From positions 14,192,128-14,256,127 of the forward strand of contig CM060174.1 of the NCBI GenBank assembly GCA_030549775.1: a stretch of 64,000 nucleotides of DNA. Direction: 5' to 3'. The notes beneath the pieces are model-generated. The model made no database searches, was not told where the DNA came from, and saw only the letters and a program-made list of their open reading frames with translations. Of the stretch, positions 51,216-61,399 are shown piece after piece; positions within the stretch are counted from its first letter, which is position 1; each line of letters starts with the position of its first letter. This DNA comes from Tamarix chinensis (lineage: Eukaryota > Streptophyta > Magnoliopsida > Caryophyllales > Tamaricaceae). A program made the translations under genes and the position numbers.

Positions 51216-52129
51216 CAACATCTTCCTCTTTAAGTAATTAGTGTCTTAAACATATCTTATTCGAAAGTATTTCACCCTTGACATGCATGGCTAACTATAT
51301 CCACACTTATCCTTCCAAGAGGGCCCGTCCCATATCTTGAGACTTCTACACCTCCTAAATCGGCTTTCTCCAAAAACCCTAACCTGGGCCTATGTGGCCC
51401 ATCCTTCTCTGTCGTACACATCCCGACTATTTTAACACCCTACATGTCACGACCCTTAGATCTAACCCTCACTTTCTACCCCACTCATTCTCGTTTATTT
51501 TTATTATTTTCTTTTTCTTTTTCCACCTTCTCACCTTAGGGTTTCCTCCCAACCCTAGATTAGTCTCCTACGCACCCTTATACCGTCCCACGTACTACTT
51601 TTCGCCCGAAGCCCCCATACACCCAAACTTCACTTCTATTACCTTCCTCATGTCCCGAGGCAACTTTCCATACGTAAAGTTTGCCCCCCATGCGGACTCT
51701 AACCATCCCATGCAAACCCTAGTTCCTCCTATACCTACATTAACCAACTTACTTCCCCTTGGTTATCTTTCTCTCCTATTTCTCTTTTTCATGCCTCCAT
51801 CCCATATTACCACATTAATTATCCTAGCATGCATGTCCTAAAGGGCCACATCACATCACATCATAACTTACAACATATCCGCATTATCGCATACCAAAAG
51901 AGGACACACATACACATCTCGGTTCCAAGCCACGCTACACATGAAACAGTTAAGATAATAACATATAAAATACGACATATAATTATATAGGACATCCAAG
52001 GCATGTAGGGCACATAGCATACATTTGGCCTTAGCTACACCCTTTCTCGGTTTAGGTTACCGAGCTATCTCTCACACTTATTAGGCCACTAATCACTCTT
52101 GGTAAGTGTTACCCTTAATATATTTCCCA

Positions 52130-53000
52130 TTTGGTTGGTTAGATTACCAATTTACCCATTCCCTTTATTATAATTAACAAATCACCCTTTAGCTGGTCAA
52201 ATTACCAAATTACCCCTTTAGTTGGTTAAATTACCAAATTGCCATTCACATTTACCATATTTACCATTTTACCCTTCTCCATTATTAAATTATCAAATCA
52301 TCCTTTAGTTATTTAAATTATTATTTTACCCTTCTCAATTATTATAATTACCAAGTTACTCCTTTCCAATTTTCACTTTTACCCCTTTTATTTACAACAT
52401 TACCATTTTACCCCTTTACTTTCAAATTTACCATTTTACCCCTTTTACTTCTAAAAATTACCATAACACCCTTTCACTTATAAAATTACCATTTTATCCT
52501 TAATTACAAAATTGTCATTTTACCTCTTTTAATTTCCAAATTACCATTTTGTCCTTTAATCACAAAATTACCATTTTACCCCTTTACTTTCAAATTTACC
52601 ATTTTACCCCTTAACTTCTAAAAATTACCATGACACCCTCTCACTTATAAGATTATCATTTTATCCTTAATTACGGATTTACCATTTGACCACTTTTAAT
52701 TTCAAAATTTTCATTTTACCCTCTAATTACTAAATTACCACCTTACCCTTTTATTACAAAATTACCATTTTGCCCTTTTATTATAAAATCACCATATTGC
52801 CCTTTTATTATAAAATCATCATAATGCCCTTTTATTATAAAATTACCATTTTGCCCTTTAATTACAAAATTACCATATTATCCTTTAATCACAAAATTAA
52901 GATTTTACCCCTTAAATTACAAAATTACCAATTATTCTTTTTATTATACAATTACCATAATACCCCTTTTTAATTATAAATTACAATTTTGCCCCTTGTT
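52130..53000 (+). repeat. ATTACCATTTTACCC minisatellite in A2
   Basis: About 30-35 diverged units of AAATTACCATTTTACCCCTT type with AT-rich joiners, the last ten with TTTTATTATA joiners. It holds the same position as the array at 17740-18560 in A1, but the late units differ, so the arrays changed separately after the copies arose. Confidence 0.9.
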
Positions 53001-53639
53001 ACACCACTCATTTTAAATTATCACCACTACTTAAAATATTAATAATAATACATCATCACAACTAATATATTTAGTATATACTTTTAGTACCCACACATAT
53101 TAGGCCATATTCTTGTACAAGATTTATATTACTAAAATACCCCTAAAGCTCACAAAATATTAATCATGCATTAAGATCACAATAGCATAATACAACATGG
53201 ATAATACTTAACATTTTCATTAACAACTAAACTCTTACCTTAAACAATATTTCCATACATATCATATAACCTATCAAGCTTCCTTTTATCAACCAACACA
53301 AGAAACCACATATAATATATTAAACAATATATATCAAGTATAATACACATTAAAAATTCCTAATGTGCTAACATTTGTTATCCGTGCATTTAACTGGGAT
53401 TTAATAGTTACCTCGGTTTCCGCAAAAATGAACCTTACCGGTATTTCGGTTTAAGGTTCAAGCTTTGATTATCAAAACCAATACCTAAAAATAATATCAA
53501 GATTGATTATATTAGAAATAAGGAGAAAACCAAATGCAAGACTTTATAACACTTAATTAATAAAATAATTAACTTAAAATATTATTGTACCTTAAAATTA
53601 TTAAACAACTAAATCAAGAAATGCAGAAACTCATGCTGC

Positions 53640-54930
53640 TCATGTAGGATGAGCTGCATGCAAAGAAATGAGGAGGAGGGGGCTCGAAGGTGGTGAAAAG
53701 GGGAGTAATAGGTTATTTTTGGGTTGGTAGTTTGGGGCTAGGAAAGAAGGTGGCTAGGGGAGGATTTAGGGCAAGGGAAGGATACAGAGGTGGAGAGGGG
53801 TTGTAGGTGGTGGGCGAGGATAGGTTGACGGCCACGAAGGCGGCACCGAGGCCATGAAGAGGGGCTGCCGAGATGGGTCGAGAGGGATGGGATGAGGAGG
53901 AAGGAAAATGGAGGGAGAAGATGAAGGCTTTTGGGTGGCGGTTGCGTGCAAAGGATGATTGGGGGTGGTAGAGGGGGTTGCAAGGATTAGCTTGGTGGCT
54001 CAGGTGGCGGCATAGGCGGCGGAACGACGACGGATTGGGGTTGCACAAGGTGGTTGCTGAGAAGGGAGGGAAAGAAGAGAGGAGGAAGGAGGAGGCTGCG
54101 GGGTGGCTCAATGGGTGTTGGAATGATTCGAGGGTGAGGTAGAGGGTGGTAGGGGGTGGTGCAGGTGGCTGTTGAGGCGGTAGTAGCAGCGGAGCTGGGC
54201 GGTGAAGCAAAAAAAGAGAGGGTGAGGGAAGGAGAAGAAAGGAAAGAAAAGAGAGGGTTGGGGAGCATGGGGAGTTCGGGAAAAAAATGCCGAACGGGCA
54301 GGGAAGGAGGAAGAAATAGAAGAGGAAGAGAAGGGAGGGGATAGGGAGCTCGAGGGGCGTTAGGGTGGTAGGGGAATGGGAGTTGCAGGAAGAGAGTGAA
54401 GGGAATGGCGATGGCAGGGAGTGGGGAAGGGAGAAATGGTGGGGCCGGGATGGGGTAGAGAAATGGCGAGAGAGAGAGAGAGAGAGTTAGGGAGGTCAAC
54501 GGGGAGAGGGGGTTGCAGGTTGGGGTGGCAGTGATGGCGGGTTGATGAGATTCTCGCCAGGGAAAGAGGAAGAAGAAAGAAAGAAGAAGAAGGGGAGGGG
54601 GAGCTGGTGCATGACGGGCGGCTGAAGGGAAAAAGGAAACAGGTAGGCTCGGTCAAGGAGAAAGGAAAGGAGGGGGGGCAGCCGGCTCACGCGAAGGAGA
54701 GGAGAAAATGGGCCAGCGGCCCACGCGCTAGGGAGAAGGAGAAAGGAGTCGGGCCAAGGAAAGGAAAATAAAGGAGGGAGGAGGGGGAGAGACTGGCTGG
54801 CGACCCAAGCACAGGGGAAAGGGCAGGCCAGCCAGCCGACCACCCAAAGAAGAAGAAAAAGAAAGAAAAGAGAAAAAGAAGAAAAAAGGAGAAGGAAAAA
54901 GGGAAAAAGGAAAAAGAAAAGGAAAAATGG
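53640..54930 (+). repeat. Purine-rich, G-rich block of A2
   Basis: A strong G+A skew with many GGG and GGGG runs. It shares GGGGAGGATTTAGGGCAAGG (about 53757) with A1 (about 19320). Long frames on the complement are Pro/Ser/Leu-rich low complexity and not supported as genes. (GA)n at 54469-54486. Confidence 0.8.
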
Positions 54931-55545
54931 TATTAAATAAAATAATTTAATTTATAAAATAATAATATATAATATATTTTGGGTAATAAATTGATTTAAT
55001 AATTTAATTTAATATAATTAAAATATAAGGGTTAAGAAGGATAATTTTAGTAAAATAAGGGTTTGAAAATTTATTTAAATAATAAGAATGTGATAAAATA
55101 AAAAAATATTTATTTTAATTTGCTAAATATTTATACCTAATTTTATTTACTCAAAAATCCATAAAATAATTAAATTAAATAGGTTTAAAGGGTAATTTAT
55201 CCTATATAAAATTTATTTATTAAATTATAGGCTTTTAAAATTTTGAGGGATTACAATAAAGGAAATTGCATTGACTAATATGGATTATCTTTAGCTAAAA
55301 GTTCTTGTGTCTTCCTTGTTTTTTTACCAACAAACTCTTTAATACTTTGATTTATTTCAAAATCAACTTCAAGAGGTACTTTTTTACATCTCTATACCTG
55401 ACCTTTAACACTGGCTAAGTGTTGTTTGACACGCTAAATTCCACCCCCAGAAAGAAGTTTAGAACAATATAAACATTTCAATTTTTTTCCATTATTAGTG
55501 TCCGTAACCTCTCTAAAGTGATCCCATGTTGGATATTTCTTTTTT

Positions 55546-57179
55546 TTTTTTTTTCTGAAAGCACCTAAAGAATAATTTAATGTAGATTCATTATTACTAG
55601 CCTCCACAGACATATTTAGATTAACAATAAATTAGTATGCTCTTTCAAGTTCAGTCAATCATGCACATAGTTAATGCTCTTTTCTAAAACTAGCAGTTCA
55701 GTTGATCAACAAAGACTTTTGGAAGAGAAGGATAGCCTATCAACACAACTTAAAGATATAGAGTAGGAGGTAGTCTCCTTGAAGAACAAGAAAACTAAAC
55801 TAAAGGTATAATTAAACACAAAATGTCATGAGTCAGATGAATTGGGAGTAAAAATTAAATTATCATAAGAAAAGATTCTTGTGATGGAAATAGAGAGAAC
55901 AAAAATGAATCTTTAGAAAGGTTGAGCCAATTGGAAGCTGAGAATATTGAACTAAAACCTAAGCTTGAATGTAATGTGTGTATGCTAAAAGAACATGAGG
56001 AATCATTCATACTTTTGACCAATCAATACAAACATGAATAACTTGAAGGCTAGATTGACCAAAAAGGAGGAGAGCTACAAGATTGCACAACATATGAGAT
56101 TAAATTGATTAATTGATTATGCGAAGTATTATAACAAATTACAAACCAAATATCTATAGATAAACATTGTTAATGTATCAATAAATTATGGTTGATCAGA
56201 TTTGAGCAATCAGTTCGATGGTCGACCAAATCAGGGTTGAATAGCACTGCTAAACAATCAAGCTTAAAGACACTTCAAAGCATAGATTGCAATTGCAAAT
56301 ATAGACTAAACATTAACAATAAAATCCTCCATATAAGAAAGGCACAAATTGAGGTTAGATAAGATCTCTTTTAGGTGAATATGCTAAATGATTGGAGAAC
56401 AAAAAAGGTATCAAAGTCTAGAAAACTAAGACAAAAATCATAAAACACTTATCATCAATCAAGCTAGGATGTAAGATTATGTGCTTACCTAAAATTAGAA
56501 AGGACTCAAGCTTTGAAAAATTCATGATAATGGAGGATGTAGAACTAGAAGAAGATTATGGCGATGATGGAGACTGCTATGTTCTTGAGCTAAAGAAGAT
56601 GGATAGAAAAAGTGGACGACAAACCTAATCAACAATAAGGTTTAGAAGATGAAGATGATAGTGGAGTGCAATGGCCAGAGATGTGGAACAATATGAAGAT
56701 GATGGCAACTGCTGCATTCTTGAGCTAAAGAAGATGGATAGAAAAAACAGATGACAAACTTGATTGATGATGAGGATTATTAGTTGAAGATGATGGTAGG
56801 GTGCAAATGGAGGATAAAGATGAAGATTTTAAAGGGTTTAAGGGGTTCAACGGATATAGATGAAGATGGAGATTTGGTAACTTATAGTGAAGCGTATTGT
56901 TACCAACTTATTGTGTATTATTAGAAGAACTGATTAAAATGACATAGTTACCTCCATCACTAACATTATACTTAATTTCAATTTGAGGGTAAGCTAGGTA
57001 TTTTTTGGTAAATTAATAAAAGACGTGAGATTTATAAATAAATGGTGGTTCTTAGTTTTTCCTACTACTGCTAGTTCTTTTTCGAAATAGGTTCAACAAT
57101 GTATCCAAACCATTTTGGTAAAGGTTCACCAATTTCCTAGTTTGGTTGGCTGGTCCTATCCGAGTTTTAATACTATAAT
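55546..57179. other. Region without a recognised gene; tandem duplicate inside
   Basis: AT-rich, with no domain-bearing frame. An imperfect tandem pair of about 138 bp, 56550-56674 and 56688-56810, shares TTCTTGAGCTAAAGAAGATG and GGATAGAAAAA. A motif like GGTTGATCAGATTTGAGCAA at 56191 recalls the ACTAGT/GATTGGTT blocks of the LTR-like elements. Confidence 0.45.
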
Positions 57180-57920
57180 TCCAACGACTGAGACTAGTGG
57201 GGTACTTAAATTCAACATGAAATAAATATAATGATCGTAATCATTAATAAGATATCAATATCTAAGATAAAATGCCACACGATTCAAGACTAGTTGTACT
57301 AGTCTGTTCCACCAGACAAAAATAGTGGCTAGGAGTGTGTTTACCTTTGGGTTGTACCAATCCATTCTACTGGAGGAGAATAGTAGTCATGAGCATTTTG
57401 CCTTGGGGTTATACCAATCTGTCCTTTCCATTGGATGAGAATAGTGGCTAGGAACATTTTACCCAAGGTTTGTATAGTTTTTGGTATCATTCCACTGGTT
57501 GAGAATAATAGGGTCCTTGATCTCAATGTGAATAAATAAATGGAATGATCGTAATCACTAATTGGTTTTGTTGTGGTTAATAATAATGATATGGATGTTT
57601 GAGTTATGGGATATATTGTGAATGTTACATTTATTGGGTTAAGATTGGTTCTAATCATTACTTTAGAGATCATTCCTTAGATGCTTGGTTGGTAAATATT
57701 ATTGTGTTCTAAATGATTTATCATAAGCAGTATGTGGCCTTGATGATATTTATTTATCCGATATGGTTGTCACATGTATATTTTAGTAATTTACACCATA
57801 CCCTCCTATGACACCTTCTATGTGTTTTGTGTAATTTTCTTATGTTTAGTTTTGTATAGTGGGTTACTCATTACCATTATAATGATGGTTTCATTTCATC
57901 GGCCCTTACTTATTCAATGG
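57180..57920 (-). mobile_element. LTR-like fragment with hairpin units, minus strand
   Basis: It contains hairpin units in minus orientation: CCACCAGACAAAAATAGTGG (57309-57328), CTACTGGAGGAGAATAGTAG (57367-57386) and two more to about 57510, followed by a GGGTTACTCATTACC block near 57860. This order equals that of element F (29170-29740). Ends are not visible. Confidence 0.55.
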
Positions 57921-59459
57921 AAAATGGTACAATGTAATTAATTAGGATAGTACTATACGAGGATAATATTTAGCAATTAGACATTTCTAAAATAGGAATA
58001 TATATATATATAAATGCTATCATAACGATTGCCGATAGCTAATTATTTATATTAATTTTTTTCTAAAATAATATAATAAATAAAATAAATGGGAAAAATG
58101 AAAAGTTATGAGTGACGTTAATTGGTAATTTCTTTTTGTAATTTAGTAATGTTAGTAAGTACCTATGGATAGTCTTTCTAAGTGACATTATTATTGTCTA
58201 AAAACTTACAAAAAAAAAGCAATTTATTATTACCGATATATACTACTCTGTACTCAAGTGTGGAGAAGGAAATAAAGTGTACCGAAGGAAATAAAGGTTA
58301 CTTGAATTGAAGTTGTACCGGATAGTCATCTTTCTCTACAAGGTAATCAAATCAATGTAGTTAACCTATGCTTTGTTCTGTTAGTTAAATTCCATGCAGT
58401 AATTAAATTCTACGAGGATAGCCAAACCGCGTGTGATACGTTCTGATAAACTCTGGATCTAATTTAGAAGAAGGCATTTTATCAAGACGAGAGCACAAAT
58501 GAGATGCCGCAGCATATGAAAGGGGACCCCGGCACGAACATCTACAGCTGCCCGACTGGAATTGATGCAACAGAAGTTTCGTAGTGTTTCAAATTAATAG
58601 CCCGGTCGATGAATATTGACAAATTCTTGTATGAATCCGATACAGAATGACATTGGTGGTATACGTGAATTGCTACCGGGCAAACGAAGATTTGATGGTT
58701 TCCCAGTTTCATGAACCCTCTATGATGGTATCCCAGCGGCCATAAACCGTCCACGTGGTATTGGCTATATCTCTCTAGCTTCTTTCTACGTTACTTATTA
58801 AATACTACACATTTACCCTATAAATGATGATGAATAGCGGTGATCTGATAGGTTTCCGGGGGGAGTGAAAGAATCTAATTCAACTTGTTTAATTTTAGTT
58901 GAAAAGTTGAATTTATTGTAGTACCAGAATGGTTAAAAGGTCCGACAGCTTCGTGCCTAAAATATTGAGGAAACCTTCGGTCACAGCTGGGAAATAGCTT
59001 TTTGTTTGTCTGATCAGTCGCACGACTACGAAAGTGTACAAGTATTAATTTCAAGAAAACGACGGCAATCTTCCCCAATACAATATACCACTTTTTTGCT
59101 TTCTATAAAGTGAGAATAAAGGTCCCTACCACCCTATATATTCATTGTTTAAAGCAGTCTTCAATGGCGCGTATGACAAATTTGGTCGTTCCAACCGCAC
59201 AAGCTAACTAAACTTTATTATCTCACGTGTCAGCTTATTTCGGACTACAAATGTTCCTCTGGTCGATCACACCCACCATGTTAACCCTTACCCTCTTTTG
59301 ATTTCCAACGATAACCCTACTCTCAAAAACATTTCTTTTTTTTTTTCTTTTTGAACTTTGTAATAAGCATATGGCAGTCAAATTCCATCAAGACACCAAG
59401 GAGATGCAGATCTTTCACCCTTCTAGATTTGTGTATCCTTTAACCTCCAACACATCATA
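57921..59459. other. Intergenic sequence, no supported gene
   Basis: No transposon ends or domains recognised. Two minus-strand frames (58542-58754, 58875-59078) are short and unlike any family I know. Base composition between about 58240 and 59300 is less AT-rich than its surroundings, which could mean non-repetitive or formerly genic DNA. Confidence 0.4.
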
Positions 59460-59467
59460 GTCTTGAG

Positions 59468-60691
59468 TAGGGGCGGAACCAGGGTTTCCGCATGGTATCC
59501 CGGGACACCACGGAGCCCTGGCGGTAAGATAGAAAATATATTTATTTTTTAGGTAATGAATATATATTATATCTATAGGACATCATATCAAAAGATTGTA
59601 ATGGATGAATGGTTAGGTCCCTCATATTTCAAACGTAATGTCCTGGGATCGAATCCCGTGGATGATTACTTTTGTTATTAATTTGTACGATCAAAATGAT
59701 GTCGTTTTGATTATTACTATTTTTTCCCCAAACCCTTCCCATCTGAGAGCCTTCAGCCCTTCGCCTCTTCACTTCTTCCATTGTCCTGTTGCCCCCGACC
59801 GTCCGACGCAGACAACAGGGTTGCGCTGCAGACTTTATCTCCATCTCCGGTCTCCCTCCATTTCTGGTTTCCCTCAACGACGTAGACCAGACCACTAGAG
59901 CTTGCCACTGCTGTCGGTGACCACTACCGTTCGCTCTTTGCTTCTTTACATTGTCCATTCGCTGCCCCGTTTTGCTCCAACCCTGCCTCTGCTCGGCTGC
60001 TACCTGCTGGCTGCTGCTACCCTTATTTCTCTCTACGGCTGCTTGGCTGCTACCTGCTGGAGTGTTGGTTGTTGCCTGCTACTACTCTTATTTCTCTGCT
60101 GCAACTTGCATTCTTGAAACGGACGAGACGAGGTAGCCACAACCCATAGGTAAGATTTTAGTTAATTTTTAGTTAGTTAAATTGTTACTTAAATACTTAA
60201 ATTGTTAGTTATAAATTTGTGAAATCATCATATAATTTTTTTTTATATTTATCTTATTAATTGTTTATATTTTTTAGTTTATAGAAATCCTAATTAATTA
60301 GGTAGAAATCAGAATTAGTTTGTAGAAATTAGAATGTAGAAATCAATTTTTTAGATTTATAGATTGAATTGTTTAATTTATTAGTTAGTTTTTTAATTAG
60401 TTTGTTATAAAATTAAATTATCAATTAAGTTTTAGTAAACTCCTTAGTTAATTTATTAAATTATTTAATGTCTTAATTTAGGATGCAACGATACTTTTCA
60501 AGCTGGCCTAAAAATAGTTACCACGAATCTAATTCTATTAATAAAGTTATGTTACCAACTTTTAAAAATTTTGAGCAAATTTATTTAAGCATCTAAAAAT
60601 ATTATTTTATTTTAATATCTATTTTAGTATATTATTTACTAAATGAATATACTAGGGACACCATGGATCCAAAACTCCGGCTTCACCACTA
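59468..60691 (+). mobile_element. Non-autonomous hAT element (1224 bp) with a perfect 8-bp duplication
   Basis: The left end TAGGGGCGGAACCAGGG and the right end CCGGCTTCACCACTA form an imperfect inverted repeat, flanked by GTCTTGAG at 59460-59467 and 60692-60699. Inside are a tRNA-like segment (59600-59670), a C/T-rich stretch (59720-60120), an intron-like AT-rich part, and at 60483 a short open frame MQRYFSSWPKNS. That frame resembles the N-terminus of TTF-zinc-finger hAT transposases and stops after 38 codons. This looks like a deletion derivative that kept the start of its transposase gene. Confidence 0.9.
59600..59670 (+). ncRNA. tRNA-like or SINE-like segment inside the hAT
   Basis: GGATGAATGGTTAGGTCC recalls a tRNA box A, and CCTGGGATCGAATCCCGTGG a T-arm with box B. 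Their spacing is about that of a tRNA, but no acceptor stem or clear anticodon arm forms. It is a decayed tRNA-derived piece at best. Confidence 0.35.
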
Positions 60692-60699
60692 GTCTTGAG

Positions 60700-61399
60700 T
60701 ACATCCTCCCACCCATCTAAAGTTCGAGTGATCATCCTCTAAGATCAACCATTTTCTTTCATATTCTCTAATCTTCATCTCCCTAAGATCATAGTCCTCT
60801 TCGTCTCATGCTACCCTTCATCCCTCATCTAATTGTGTTGGAGCATATATGAGATGCATCTACTTACTGGTCTCTCAACACTACTTTCATCCTTTTGTTG
60901 TCTCCCTACGATCCATAAAGTACATACACAACATATACTCTCTCTAGTAAATCATAAATTATTAGATGAGTTTGGTGCTCGCACTTGCATCTTTAGTACA
61001 GTTACGATATATATTCAATATATTTTTATAAAAATACAACAAAAATGTACTAAAAATATATTATAGCTGTAATGAATATACAAGCAGTACACTCAAAATC
61101 TATGTAATTCCTTTTTCTTGTAAATTGAATATCCTTGTCACACTCTCATTTTTCACTACAATTTTTTTTTGTTTTGAAATATTATGGAAGATAAAAACAC
61201 AAACACACCTAGAAAAAAATGGGGTATTAATTGTCTCACCTAATACAGGATAGAAGCCTACTGCTTGTCCCATGTAAGACACAAGGTTAAGAAAACTAAC
61301 CCATCCAAACACAAGAATAGAGTGCGCAAAAGATATATCATACGCATACTACAAAGAAAACATTTACAATACAAGACTACAGTGGGTCCTCAAAATATT
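60700..61399. other. Sequence without a recognised feature
   Basis: It continues the sequence interrupted by the hAT. Short AT-rich frames only; no ends of mobile elements identified. Confidence 0.35.

Larger units (their letters stand above)
50156..55255 (+). mobile_element. LTR-like element A2 (5.1 kb), solo LTR in a hAT transposase
   Basis: A2 starts TGTAACACCCCCAAAATTCA and ends TTGAGGGATTACA. It is flanked by a perfect ATAAA duplication (50151-50155 and 55256-55260), so both boundaries are firm. It is the same family and orientation as A1, sharing GAATAGGCAGGGGCCT, the hairpin array, the minisatellite and the G-rich block in the same order. There is no internal coding region, PBS or partner LTR next to it. 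A 149-codon frame (51392-51841) shows no domain. The single 5-bp duplication around one TG...CA unit fits a solo LTR left by recombination. Confidence 0.9.
48960..55545 (-). pseudogene. hAT transposase pseudogene (BED finger, DUF659), split by A2
   Basis: Read on the minus strand from 55545 down, the first piece (to 55256) gives TWDHFREV, then KLKCLYCSKLLSGGG and VKQHLA, a BED-type zinc finger. After A2 (50156-55255) is skipped it continues with a DUF659-like part (ISKRMSDSYIPLNTVNSNYY, QLVLVIKGQVF, then a cysteine- and tryptophan-bearing stretch). Next comes an intact 118-codon frame at 49211-49567: VTDNVANGRLLE, WSPCVVHCVNLMLKDMGK and YIYNHGYALHLISKFTKGRE, typical of the hAT catalytic domain. 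The decayed tail runs to about 48960. Stops and the 5.1-kb insertion make it non-functional. Its own terminal repeats were not found. Confidence 0.85.

Noticed and set aside
51392..51841. 149-codon plus-strand frame in A2
   Set aside because: Lies between the hairpin array and the minisatellite of an LTR-like element; no recognisable domain.
53713..54843. Long minus-strand frames (up to 170 codons), Pro/Ser/Leu-rich
   Set aside because: They come from the purine-rich block of A2, overlap in all frames, and have no domain or conserved pattern.
15937..55255. A1 and A2 as the two LTRs of one 39-kb retrotransposon
   Set aside because: A2 has its own perfect ATAAA duplication and lies in a hAT gene, A1 lies in element B with other flanks; the interval between holds unrelated elements and a cellular gene.
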